From positions 124,279 to 188,278 of the forward strand of contig NMRB01001121.1 in the NCBI GenBank assembly GCA_002633025.1: DNA of 64,000 bases, in the 5' to 3' direction. Position 1 is the stretch's first letter. Each line of letters begins with the position of its first letter. The notes beneath the pieces were generated by a model that did no database searches, had not been told where the DNA came from, and was given only the letters and a program-made list of their open reading frames with translations. Origin of the DNA: Notospermus geniculatus (taxonomy: Eukaryota; Nemertea; Pilidiophora; Heteronemertea; Lineidae). Positions 10,471 through 20,698 of the stretch are shown in pieces. The position numbers and the translations under genes are program-made.

Positions 10471-10947
10471 TCCAGCACCTGGTTTCCTGGCGAAAAATGA
10501 GTCCATGAATATCTTAGCAAGGTGGTCCTTTTTCCTAGGATGGCAAGTGTTTCTTCTGTCGCGGAGGACCGTCTGCTTTGTCCATGTCGGGCGATCCGAA
10601 GTTATCTTCACATTACTGCCCCGGTAAGGGGCCAGGTCAAGAATCTTTTCCTGACATATGGCAGGAAATATCACAGGGCGCCAACTAGGGATACACTTGC
10701 TAGGTGGTTGGTCAAGGTGATCAAGCATGCTAATCGGTCAAGCTCTGAGTTTGACTTTAACCTTGTGTCTGCTCATGATACAAGGTCCACTTCGACTTCT
10801 TGGGCCTTGTTTCAAGGGGTGCCGGTACAGCAGATATTGGAAGCTGCATCCTGGAAGACTCCTACGTTTACGACGTATTATGTGGGAGATATTGTGGCCA
10901 GTAGAGCAACCTTTCCTTCGGCAGTCATTGCGGCAGCAAGGAATTAG
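10461..10947 (+). pseudogene. DIRS-like tyrosine recombinase, C-terminal catalytic part
   Basis: Resumes the recombinase after the LINE. One frame gives LIPAPGFLAKNES (about 10468-10508); the next block is shifted and reads SSVAEDRLLCPCRAIRSYL, NLFLTYGR, APTRDTLARWLVKVIKHAN, SAHDTRSTSTSWALFQGVPV, ILEAASWKTPTFTTYYVGD. The HDTR (H-x-x-R) and the Tyr in TTYYVGD are the catalytic residues of tyrosine recombinases. Normal role: circular cDNA integration of the retroelement. It is broken by a frameshift near 10510, the TAA upstream and the LINE. Confidence 0.8.
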
Positions 10948-10996
10948 GATAAGTGCACAACAGCCCACCTCCTTTAGCTTCGATTTTGTTATTAGT

Positions 10997-11295
10997 TCAT
11001 ATGTAGTAATCAAGCTGGTAAGGATGACATTAAGTAGATTACACTTTTCCAAGGGGAAAAAGTTATCTCCGAATGTCATACTTACCAGCTACGTTCTGGG
11101 TTATGGTTTTGGTGGGCCTCGAAAAGAATGAGGTCAGTTGGGGTCACATGCTGATGGCGTCATGTGGTCACATGACTGGGTCAGTCGGCTATTTCTCTCT
11201 CGGCGGGGAAATAAATGGGTGCGAGATAGTCCATATGTAGTAATCTAGCTGGTAAGTATGACATTCGAAGATAACTTTACCCCTTGGAAAAGTGT
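10997..11295. repeat. DIRS-type terminal repeat module (direct and inverted copies)
   Basis: A block GTAATC(A/T)AGCTGGTAAG(T/G) occurs at about 11004 and 11238 in the same orientation. An inverted copy at about 11049-11093 (ending ACTTACCAGCTACG) matches 11240-11292 over about 48 bases. Inverted ends plus an internal complementary copy after the recombinase gene are characteristic of DIRS-like elements, supporting the family call. Confidence 0.6.
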
Positions 11296-11440
11296 ATTCA
11301 TCCACAAGCTAGGCCTACTAGGGCCTACTGTCACAATAATATATCTATATTTTTCAGACACGTCAAAGACGTGTCCGATGTGGCCATGTCGATTTGGAGG
11401 AATCAGAGGAAAATTCAGTCCGCAGCCCATCAGACACTAA

Positions 11441-11581
11441 GGCCGGTTTCACACTGCGAGCGAAATGGCGAAGCGAAGCGAATTTCCATTGTCCTGTAGC
11501 GTTACAGGCCATTGTCATGCTCCCAGATCTTTTCACCACATCGCTTCGCTTCGCGGTTTCGCTCGCAGTGTGAAACCGGCC
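11441..11581. mobile_element. 141-bp Harbinger-like MITE
   Basis: Terminal inverted repeats GGCCGGTTTCACACTGCGAG match at both ends and continue through GCGAAGCGAAGCG. TAA flanks both sides (11438-11440, 11582-11584), the TWA duplication of PIF/Harbinger elements. Confidence 0.85.
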
Positions 11582-11846
11582 TAACGATCACACCGTTATC
11601 GTGTACTAAATATATAAATACACCCACGTGATCAAATTAATACAATAATAGCTTAAGTGGAACTTGCAATTTGGCCCTTTTTCTCCTAAAGTGTTGGCAT
11701 TCGGCCCTCAAGTCATTAGACTCTCTTATCACCAGCCTCGATCTTGATGAGTTTATTATAACAACTCGATAGCCCAGGAAATATTGTGAATTAACTATTC
11801 TGGTAATTCTATTCTTTATCATACGGTGATTTTCTGGATTTTCCAG

Positions 11847-12086
11847 CCCGATTCCTCTGATTACTTCGATTCCTCCGATTCCTCTAAATCGACATGGCCG
11901 TCTGATGTCCATCCATCAGCAGTAGAAAAGTTGAAGTTGAAGAAAGCAATTGATGCTGGGAAACAGCCTGCCGTCTATAACCCCAATCAAACTCTGGCGA
12001 AGCGAATGGCAATTCTCCGAACTGTTATTTGGTCAATGGATGGTTCAACACACTGTTGCGGACTCACTCTTTGCGTTATTGATTGA
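11847..12086 (+). CDS. Weak exon candidate
   Basis: After a TTTTCCAG acceptor the frame is open for 79 codons (PDSSDYFDSSDSSKSTWPSD, LKKAIDAGKQPAVYNPNQTL). The Ser/Asp-rich start comes from a CTCTGATT/CGATTCCTC-like repeat. No donor is clear. It could be an early exon of the candidate at 14009-14826, but that is speculation. Confidence 0.2.
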   Translation, partial: PDSSDYFDSSDSSKSTWPSDVHPSAVEKLKLKKAIDAGKQPAVYNPNQTLAKRMAILRTVIWSMDGSTHCCGLTLCVID

Positions 12087-12528
12087 GCTTCAGGTTGGAA
12101 TACTGCTGCTCTTGTGTACATTCGACTTGTCATTCATCAATGTTGTGATAAACAAATCTGCTGCTTTCTATTTTGATTTGGTGGAGATCTTCTTTATATA
12201 AAGTAACACAATACCCAGGTTTTGGTAAGCAACTGCAGTTACTAGCAGGACTATGCTGTATGCAGTTGTTGGTTTAATTATCTTCTACCCTTGCATTTCT
12301 AGCGGAGGCTACGCTAGGCCCTAAACTTTAAGTCATCATTTTCAGTTAGTTGCTGTACAATAGGACGGTCACAAGGGTCAAAGGCTTGAAGAAGAGGCAA
12401 GAAGCTGCATTATGGGAGCGAGACGAGGAAGCAGAGGAGCAGAACCATCCAAGCCTCCCACACAGCAACGGCCAAGGCGCCTGGCTGTCTCATCGTCCAT
12501 CCATATGCCCAACACGACAGGCACCATT

Positions 12529-12711
12529 CAGGGGCGGATCCAAAATCATGGGAAAGAGGGGGCACAGCCAGCGCACATCATGGAAAACCTTGGTCAAACT
12601 TTTAAACATCTTTTTAAAATTTCGAAATTTCCCGGTCACTTTTAAAGATTCTCAACAAAATTGAGGGGGCACGGGCCGGGTTTGCCCCCCCCCCCCTTGG
12701 TTCCGCGCCTG
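12529..12711. mobile_element. MITE family M2 (CAG..CTG), copy 1
   Basis: Begins CAGGGGCGGATCCA and ends CCGCGCCTG, flanked by the 5-bp duplication CCATT (12524-12528, 12712-12716). Internal AGAGGGGGC and a poly-C run are shared with copies at 45238, 60870 and 63891. Confidence 0.8.
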
Positions 12712-13084
12712 CCATTTTTATATCGTACCGAAGTCATCACAGAGAGAATTTGTCGTGTCGTTTATCGTCACTCAAATCCGCAGTACTCCGCAGCACGGCT
12801 GATGTGATGTCGATGCGGACGTAGATCAACGCACGACACTGGACAAAAATATGGCGCAGATGGGCGCTGCTCGTTTGCTCATTTCTTTGCAATTTTAACA
12901 TGCGATAAGTTTGGGCCATTGTGTTAGGACGAAGTGTTAATAGTTGACCCATGCTATCGATGAGCACAAAAAAATGACAATATTGACTGGCATTTTGGCG
13001 ATTTTGATTGCAAAACTTCCGTCTCAGTTGAAGCGAGGAACAAAATGGTGGCCGTGGGGGCCGTCTCAACGGACATCTATGTTA

Positions 13085-13493
13085 AGGGCGGTTTACACTA
13101 GGTTGCACCAAATTGCAGGTTGCTGCAACCAGCAACTTGTTGCAGTCTACCTGTGATGTTTACACATTGCAACATCCAGCGCGATAAGTTGCAGAAGTTC
13201 GCAACAAATTGCAGGAATTTTGGCGGGAATCCTTTGTTCGGCAGCCATTTTGGATTTAGTAGACGTCACATGATTTTTTGCTGTATCCTCATTGGCCAGC
13301 GACGTGCAACTTGTTGCAACTTCACCAGAAAATAGGATCTGGATCCTAAATTTGCAACAAGTTGCAGTAGTGAGTTCCAACAAGTTGCATGCCTGTTTAC
13401 ACATGCAACTTTGATCAAATTTTTGGTCTTATCAGGTTTATGCAACAAGTTGCATGAAGTTGCATATGAAAAGTTGCATGTGTAAACGGGCCT
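13085..13493. mobile_element. 409-bp MITE packed with TTGCAACAAGTTGCA-type palindromes
   Basis: Ends AAGGGCGGTTTACAC and AGGCCCGTTTACACATGC are inverted repeats flanked by TTA (13082-13084, 13494-13496). The interior repeats TTGCAAC / GTTGCA(A) more than ten times on both strands. The TTA duplication and GGG(C)..GTTTACAC ends fit PIF/Harbinger-type MITEs. Confidence 0.8.
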
Positions 13494-14008
13494 TTAGTAT
13501 ATGAGTGTCTCCTAGGAACTAGTGCAACCAATCTATTTTGTGTAAAAGCAGAAAAACACGGAAACATTCAAAATATTCGACACAGTTTTTAAAATCAAGC
13601 ATTTGTCATGGACATGCCGCCCAGGTATACGACAGAAGTACCAATCACACGCGCGAAACTCGTACCTAGGCTCACAATTACGGTACTGGGTATACTTTTG
13701 TAGATCGAACTATACCCAGGGTATATTTTTGTGGGACGACATTGAACCTGGATATACTCTCTATCCGGAACTTTAAGACCAGACAATGAGGAACTTCTAG
13801 CCCGCGCCAGTGGCATTCACCCTAATAAAAAGCCTATTGTACAATTTGGTCAATCAACCCCAAGCTCTACTCGACGGCGCTGAAGTGAATTGTTGATGAA
13901 CATGAATTGACTGGCTGGGGCGGAGCACTCTGGTCTTAAAGGTCCGGATAGAGAGTATTTCTGTTATACCCAGGACGACATTAACCGATTCGGCTACACT
14001 GACAGGAA

Positions 14009-14179
14009 GTGCTAGGTGTAGGCCAGCGGCATGAACCTCCTGCTTCTGTTGATGCATTACATGTCGATGATGAAATTGAAATTGATGGCAATGATCCCAC
14101 TGAAGTTGATCAGGGTGATCGAAATGTTCAACATGATCATGATGATCTTGTTACTATTGATAGAAGAGATTTCAACGAT
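14009..14179 (+). CDS. Candidate acidic exon 1 of a two-exon gene model
   Basis: The frame VDDEIEIDGNDPTEVDQGDR ... DLVTIDRRDFND is open for at least 57 codons and ends at a GTAAGA donor in phase 0. The left boundary is not defined; a GACAG acceptor lies just before it. The very acidic composition suggests a disordered or nuclear protein segment, but no family was recognised. Confidence 0.3.
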
Positions 14180-14660
14180 GTAAGACATCTGGACCTTCTC
14201 TTAATGTTATGAGAAACAAAGAAAATTGTGTATGCTTATATAATACAGGTATCAGAAATTCATTGGCATTGCATTCTCAGTAAGAGTTGACTTTTGTGCA
14301 TCTTTTCGCTTTGTGCTTGTTATGTATTACACGTGTCATATTTATTAAACCCTTTTCTTTCAGCCAAATCAGTTTTCCTTAATTACATCCACTCTCTTAA
14401 TTAGGTCCAGCAACCATCCGTGGGGCTTGGACACTATTCTTTCCTTAATTGCTCACTCATCCTGTCTACACAGGTTAGTTCCACATTCGGGTTTCAGCTC
14501 AGTCTTTCCTAGAGTTTCAGATTGTAACGTTCCACCTGAAAAAGACCCCGGTTGGGGTCGAAAATTTGTGAATTCTTGCTTATTATCATTTTTTGCGTCA
14601 ATTTTGTGCTATTCTGTATATTGGATTTTCTCTCTCTGACGTGTCGGATATGTATTTCAG

Positions 14661-14826
14661 ATAGACCGTTCTCAAATTGACCGATTTTGCCTGGATCTGC
14701 GCATATCCGGTTTCGAAAACGAGGCTATGGTTGAAGATCGTTTGACTGCCGACGACGATCATGACGATGAAACGAAGGGAAAACAAGAGCCCATACTTGA
14801 ACGTTTCATGGCTCTACAGTTGAAAT
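14661..14826 (+). CDS. Candidate exon 2, partly MITE-derived
   Basis: After TATTTCAG (14653-14660) the frame reads IDRSQIDRFCLDLRISGF ... DDDHDDETKGKQEPILERFM and meets a GTACGC donor at 14827 (phase 1). The acceptor phase (0) matches the donor at 14180. The first ~50 bp resemble the left end of the MITE family at 58906 and 55575 (shared TAGACCGTTCTCAAATTGAC), so this is either an exonised MITE end or a chance frame over one. Confidence 0.28.
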
Positions 14827-15114
14827 GTACGCACATTTAATTAGTAATGGATGGGTAGATTTCACTGATACACACCAATTAACCATACATCATTGATTTG
14901 ACGCAGAATTTTAATTTACAAGCTCGCAATCTCGCATCCCCCGATCCGAGTCCCCAGTCACTCGGCATGCTCAACACTGAATCTGAACATGCATGCATCA
15001 GTGCATGTATGTAGGGCCTACGGCCGGCCGCCGCGCGTGTCGGCATGGACATGATGGACATGGTCGGTCAGTATCGCTGCAAACTGCACTGTCGGTGAAC
15101 GTATGATCACCCAA

Positions 15115-15372
15115 CAGGTTAATAATGTAGGCCTAGGCATGCCTACGGTAGACCTAGGCCTACTGCACTGCACACCCATCCATCCGGTCCATGACATGCA
15201 CGCCACAGGTAGGTGCATTGTGACGTGTCAGAAAGTAGGCCTAGGCGTAGGCTAGTCCTAGGCCTAGGCTAGTCCTAGGCCTAGGCTAGTCCTAGTCCTA
15301 GGCTAGTCCTAGGCCTAGGCCTAGCCCTAGACTAGGCTAGGCCTAGGCCTACCGGTAGGCCTAGTCGGCTAG
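15115..15372. repeat. taggcct palindromic low-complexity block
   Basis: Dense interleaved AGGCCT, CCTAGG and TAGTCCTAGG units, self-complementary on both strands. Shorter clusters occur at 1505-1590, 2565-2720, 33925-33990 and 34485-34510. No known function. Confidence 0.8.
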
Positions 15373-15445
15373 CGCCATTAAGTAAGCAGGCCTAGCATTG
15401 CCCCCCCCCCCCCCCAACGCTAGCTATGCCCCTGATGTATTTGAC

Positions 15446-15630
15446 TTTTGCATCAGGGCTGAAGCCAAAGCATTATTGGCCCTGGTAAGTATAGAAGAGG
15501 CCATCTCAAGCTGCTCATGTTCCTCACTTGGATGGGGTCATTTTCTCGCACTTGCAAAGGTAAAAGGCTTCATGACTAACTGTCCCATATGACAGAAATG
15601 AAGAACCAGGGATGATTAATTCCATTTTGG
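15446..15630 (-). mobile_element. SINE-A, body without tRNA head
   Basis: Matches the family body from the CATCAGGGC tail end through GGCCCTGGTAAGTAT, TCATGTTCCTCACTTGGATG and CAGGGATGATTAAT. The head is missing at the right, where a different repeat begins abruptly at the GGCCACCTGGTGGCC block. Confidence 0.85.
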
Positions 15631-15806
15631 CCACCTGGTGGCCAAGCCAAGAATGAAATCGAACCATAACTTGGTGTCTATGGTCATATGACCTACAGGT
15701 GGAGTCAATCAAGTTTTAGGTCAACAGCCATGGCAGTACAAAACGTGCCCTCATAATGGACAATGGACACCACACCATAGTAAGAGCTCACCACGTGAGC
15801 TGAAAA
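15631..15806. repeat. Nuclear-receptor-site repeat (family N), right-end fragment
   Basis: Shares CCACCTGGTGGCCAAGC, the AACTTGGTGTC block and the CTCACCACGTGAGCTGAAAA end hairpin with 54340-54556. The AGGTCA-rich part is not included here. Confidence 0.6.
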
Positions 15807-16155
15807 CCTGACAGAGCAACAAATCTGGTCCTGACAGTAACGTGAGTACAGCGTGACTTCATTTTGTATCTAATTGAAAATATCTTTTATCTTCGTTGAT
15901 ATATTTGAAAAGAAAAATAAATCAAGCATCCTAATTAACTGATAAAATCATGGGCTCTGAAATATTTTCGATCAACAAAAAAAGATAAATCTCCAGAAAT
16001 TGTTTACTTATCAAGAGATAAAGCCAGGAAGAATTTGAAAGAATTTGTGAGTCATAAAACAGAAACTACTGTTCTTTAACCCTGCCAGTGCAAAGCCTGA
16101 TTTACAGTCTGTCAAATATGAGATAAAGTAACATACAAAATGACAAAGAGTTACC

Positions 16156-16236
16156 TGAACCCTGTCTTGTAGATATTCATTGAAAGCTCTCACTGAATAC
16201 TTTCCAATGAATACCAATGCAATAGGGTTCCCTAAC
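16156..16236. mobile_element. ~76-bp hairpin element (family H), copy 1
   Basis: Inverted arms around GATATTCATTGAAAGCTCT and ACTTTCCAATGAATACC fold into one long hairpin. Diverged relative to the copies at 41545, 46268, 46350, 57880, 62812, 62905 and 62990. Confidence 0.65.
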
Positions 16237-16310
16237 ACTTTACATGTAGAATCATTTTTTACATTTTTTATACTTTTATACTAAAAGGTAGATGAGTACA
16301 AGTAGTCGAC

Positions 16311-16495
16311 TCTGGACGTTGCAAATTTTTGCCCCCAACTGCATGGGGTCATCCTCAGGCACTTTCTAGTAGAGATCCCAGAAGTGAATGAGCTGGATCC
16401 TAACAAAGCAGTTAGCTTATTCACTTCTGGGATCTCTACTAGAAAGTGCCTGAGGAAGACCCTGGTTGGGGTTGAAAATTTGCAAAGTCCAGACA
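16311..16495. repeat. Long inverted repeat, ~84-bp arms
   Basis: Arms at 16311-16393 and 16412-16495. The inner 44 bp (CACTTTCTAGTAGAGATCCC core) are essentially perfect complements around an ~18-bp loop. The outer part ends in a CTGAGGA...GAAA block resembling a hammerhead ribozyme core. Confidence 0.85.
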
Positions 16496-16888
16496 TGACT
16501 TAACTTTTACTATCAATTTTTGTTGTTTTTTGTGCTCCATGTTGGATATTTATGCTAAAAGGGTTAAAAGTATGATTTCTATTGTTGTATGGCATGTGAA
16601 CCCGGCCACCTGACTCCCTGCATCATGCGTCATTTCTCACATAAATAGAAGAGCTCTTCATTACAGCTTATACTCTGAAATGGCAACATTGCACAGTCTG
16701 TGATGTTCAGCTTCAGTTGTTTGAAGCTATGTGTGGTATATACACCAAAACTGAACTGTTAGGTTGCAGAGACCTGACTTTACCACTGGGATCTAGCTCC
16801 TCCAACATTATCATGTCAAAAGCGTCAGTGTCAGGACTTCGATTCAACTGTATCAACAACCTGCTTATTGGGCAGCCATGCCGACCAT

Positions 16889-17302
16889 CATTCGGAACTT
16901 CCGAAGGCAACTGCTCGGCAATTTCCGTACGGTCGCTTTTCCCCTCGGACACAAGTCCAAGGCAGCCATCTTGAACGCGCAACGATTGCCGTTTGTTTCT
17001 GCAGGTAATTGTGCGGTTCGCCTCATCAACAAAATAGGGCACACGAAAACGTTGCGTTATTGATCAATAATTGGCAGATTGGGTGAGATACCGGTAAGTT
17101 TATATATAATATTATATAATATGGCTCAAATAATCCAGCAAATAAGGTTGAACATCTTAACAGGCCAAAATTTGGCCAAAATAGTTCCACGGTCGGTCAC
17201 GTGGGTTTGTTGATAAACAATATGGCTGCCTTGGACTTGTGTCCGAGGTGAAATGCGCCGCCCAGTGACGGATAAGCAGTTCGCCTCAGGTCGTTCCGAA
17301 TG
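16889..17302. mobile_element. Foldback element with ~82-bp imperfect arms
   Basis: Left arm 16889-16971 and right arm 17219-17302 are reverse complements with indels. The most conserved block is TCGGACACAAGTCCAAGG. The interior includes a minus-strand chance frame. Confidence 0.7.
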
Positions 17303-17445
17303 GCCGACCATCACCAACAGGAGAAGCTGGTCCCCAGCAATGCCACACCTCTGTGACCTTACAACTGCGGTTTTGTTGTTAGTTCGTACTAAACACCTCT
17401 TCAAGCCAAATTCTGGAACCTGAATGCAATTCAGTTGACACATCA

Positions 17446-18005
17446 ATATATATTTTTTTAAATTTGAAGAACAACACCTTGTTAGGGTCAGACGATGACA
17501 CGTTGCTCAGGTATGATATTCAAATTTTGGAAAAAATGTTCACCTTGGCCAAACAAAATGCCAGTTATTAGAAATATTTCATATTTGCCCTTTCCTTTCA
17601 CACCAAACAGATGTATCAACCCAACGAATGCAATAAAGAGACCCTACGGAACGTATCCCATGCATAATTGATAGAGTTCACCATCATTACGAGGATTATG
17701 ACTTTTTAGGCACCTAATAAAGTCATGTGTTGATACATGTATATATGAGGATATTATGAGGTATATTAATTTCCTGTTCTTGTCATAATTATTAGATGAA
17801 CGAAGATATTCATCAACATTATTTCGTTCTTTATTTCAAGAATTTCTGGTTGACCATTTAAAACTCTTTGGAAGCTCTGGACTGTTGTAGGCCTAATGTT
17901 TTTTTTAACAACACTGCATTTTTTCCGATTTTGCAATACCATTTTGCACAGAGTGATTTTTTTACAAAAGTTTTGCACCGGAGATCAGTTTCAGCAGCCT
18001 TGAGA
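17446..18005. other. AT-rich intergenic stretch, nothing recognised
   Basis: No open frame with convincing composition, no repeat family recognised. Confidence 0.4.
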
Positions 18006-18160
18006 GAATAGCGGTTGTCACGCCCACTTAGCAAGCTGCAGGTCCTTGGTTCGAACCCCCCCCGCCTTGACAGTGTAGTGGTTATCATGCCCGCTTACCA
18101 AGCAGCAGGTCCTGAGTTCGAATCTTCGAATATTCAGTGCATCGCATGGGACAGTAAGCT
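18006..18160 (+). mobile_element. SINE-A fragment with two tandem tRNA-like heads
   Basis: A first head (TAGCGGTTGTCACGCCCACT ... GGTTCGAACCCC) is followed at once by a second (TGTAGTGGTTATCATGCCCG ... GAGTTCGAATC) and a little body (GCATGGGACAGTAAGC). Both carry recognisable A and B boxes. Confidence 0.75.
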
Positions 18161-18639
18161 GTGGTGCCACGTACAGTCATTGACATTAGTTTATCTACAC
18201 CTACTACCTTGAATGTTTCAAATACTACTGGGCCAATTTTAACACGGTTTGTACCACATGAAAGTATATAACCTTGGTCATAATTCTGCATCAAAATTTT
18301 GGAAATTTGGAAATATCATAATTATGTAATACCTCATTAGAAAAACCCCTAAAAATCAACATTTTTATTATGGAATTTTTTGGTGACTTTTGTTACAGGG
18401 TTGATAGAGTGGAAGTTTCTAAGGATTTTGGGCTTTGTTTCATCAAAATATCTTGAGTGGTTGCTGAGATATTTGAGATTATCAAAATTTCGATAATTTG
18501 AGAATTTCCAAATTTTCACAAAATTTTGATATTAGTAGACAGAGCTCACCTAAAAACGTAGGATTATGAAGTTTTGGAACTTATAGCGTAAACTGGTTAG
18601 AAGATAAGCATGTCTTAAGTTAAGGGGGTATTTTCAAAT

Positions 18640-18776
18640 ATGGTGCCTTGTACCTTTTGCCTTTTCAAGGGCAAGTAAGAGACCCCATCCAAGTGAGGAA
18701 CATGAGCAGCCAGAGATGGCCTCTTCGATACTTACCAGGGCCAATAATGCTTCGGCTTCAGTCTAATGGAAAAATC
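18640..18776 (+). mobile_element. SINE-A, body and tail only
   Basis: Runs from CCTTGTACC through AAGGGCAAGTAAGAGACCCC and CAGGGCCAATAATGC to the GGAAAAATCTAA tail; head absent. Confidence 0.85.
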
Positions 18777-18818
18777 TAATCTAAGCAATTTGATTCTACT
18801 CTACATAGATGAAAACTG

Positions 18819-18917
18819 AGACGCAAGTGGTACAGCGATTCCTGGTCTGCAGACTCAAGTGGTACAGCGATTCCTGGTCTGCAGACTCAAGTGGTACAGC
18901 GATTCCTGGTCTGCAGC
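18819..18917. repeat. 32-bp tandem repeat, three copies
   Basis: Unit with core GTGGTACAGCGATTCCTGGT and TCTGCAG spacer, three near-identical copies. Confidence 0.9.
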
Positions 18918-19405
18918 TTTGCTTTAATCAATGGAACGGCCGTCGATTCAAAAACTGAATTTAGAAACGTTTCTAAAAAAATTTCACCCAAAACAAACAT
19001 CCTTGGATATCAAATAGTCATGGAACGATAAATATACCTGCTAACACTTTGATTAAATTGCTTAAATGGTAATTAAACAAGATGGTTTATTTTGATATCG
19101 TAGAAATCCCATGCTATGATTCGATTCGCTGAAGAAGGCATGCGTGTTGTTCTAACGATCAAAGGAAATCATAAGAAATCTTCGACAGGTGATGCTTGCT
19201 AAGTTTTGTCAGACAGTTGTTCAGCCAGACGATTAACGTTGTTGAATGCATGAGGTGTGGTGAAAAGTACGGAAGCCCAGTTGGCCTGCATAAATTTATA
19301 ATTAGTCACAGGAGTTGTTTTCAAGATATACATGTACTGTATGCGCTGCAAAAGTTGTTCATGACTTGGCCAACAATTTTACTTTATACTCTTACGAATC
19401 CTTAC

Positions 19406-19943
19406 GCAATAGACGATATCACTCCAAAAGAGCGCAGCACCTTACGGGGTCAGTGTCATGACGTCCCGCACGTCATTTCATGATGTCTTGAGGTGAGACN
19501 CCACTTGCTTATTTCTGAGAGCAACCTTATTTGCCCTGGTGTAGACTCTGCTGTATACATGTAGGCTATGGTTTTTCTGGTCACATTCAGCATGTTAAAA
19601 AGAGAAGGTGGAAAGTCCCAAACAGCTTTTTCACGGGAGTGGATCACTCCCCTGGAAGTTACCCCAGGGAAGTGATTTTTTATAGCTCCCGTGAGGTATC
19701 CTGCGGGAGTGACTGATAGCTCCCGTGGAAAATTCTCCTGACATCCCCTGGACGTCCCGCACATCATTTCATGATGTCTTGAGGTGAGACGAAAAAAAAA
19801 TCAGATTGTGTCCCGACGTCATGATCGCTGAAACAACCGGATTTTTTTTCGAGTCATGTCATGGCATTCAGAAATGATGTCCGGGACGTCATGACGCTAC
19901 CCCGTAAGGTGCTGCACTCTTTTGGAGTGATAGAGTCTATTGC
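19406..19943. mobile_element. MITE with ~80-bp terminal inverted repeats
   Basis: GCAATAGAC..TATCACTCC at the left and its complement at the right share the ATCACTCCAAAAGAG, GCAGCACCTTACGGGGT and GTCATGACGTCCC blocks. A second internal copy of the CATTTCATGATGTCTTGAGG block lies at about 19765. One n at 19500. Confidence 0.8.
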
Positions 19944-20054
19944 TTGTGCAACGGTCAGAAATTCATCCGCCTAGGGCATTTCCAGAGTTTAATGTGGCAA
20001 TGTTGAACTCTGGGTACGAGATTGGTTCCCCTAGTGTTCATGACCATGTATTAT

Positions 20055-20440
20055 GAAGAGTATGGGGAACCGGAGGAACTAATGTCACGACGTGGCGCTG
20101 CGAGCGGTGAGACCAAAGTTTCTTTTTTCTAACGTTATTTCCTTTTATTTCTGGCGTGAAAACAACCCTTTTGTTTCGGTTGCCTGGTATCAAAATTTAC
20201 ATCGTCTTGTAGCAGATGTAAATTTCTGCATTTTTCGGTGCTTTTTCCCTTAAAATGAAGACATAGGATGCCGATAATGGCAACATCTTTATCTCATTAT
20301 TTCTGTAGAAAAATGTACAGGTCATATTTTCATGACGTAACGTCAACACTTAAAACGACGTCAATGACGTCGCTTCAGTTCCACCGCTCGCAGCGCCGAC
20401 CTGTCGGGATAAACGGCAGGTGGGCTCCTCATTGGCCAAG
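20055..20440. mobile_element. MITE family M1, diverged copy
   Basis: TGGGGAACCGGAGGAACTAA at left and the complement of a similar block at right (CCTCATTGG), with matched GGCGCTGCGAGCGGTG inner arms. It shares the overall layout and the GACGTAACGTCA interior with copies at 3909 and 44728. Confidence 0.6.
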
Positions 20441-20698
20441 TCTAGCTCCTGGTTTAGCCGATTATTGTAATGTTTCCAGTATACAGAAAACAAACATAGA
20501 GGCAATTGCATATTGGCACACTCCAGTAATGGACCAATTTACTCGAAGACTTGCTACAAATAGTTCATATAGGCCTATTCTTTTACTGCTTCAGGGTTCA
20601 ACCCAATACCTATAAATAGCCATTTTCCTGTATTGGTTAATATCGTTCATTCTGCAACCACTTTCTATTCTGTCAATGACATCTCAAAGTGAAGTATA

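Noticed and set aside
10390-10728. 112-codon minus-strand frame overlapping the LINE and recombinase
   Set aside because: Out of frame with both recognised coding blocks; a shadow.
16713-17042. 109-codon minus-strand frame
   Set aside because: Lies largely over one arm of the foldback at 16889-17302, no recognisable motif or splice context.
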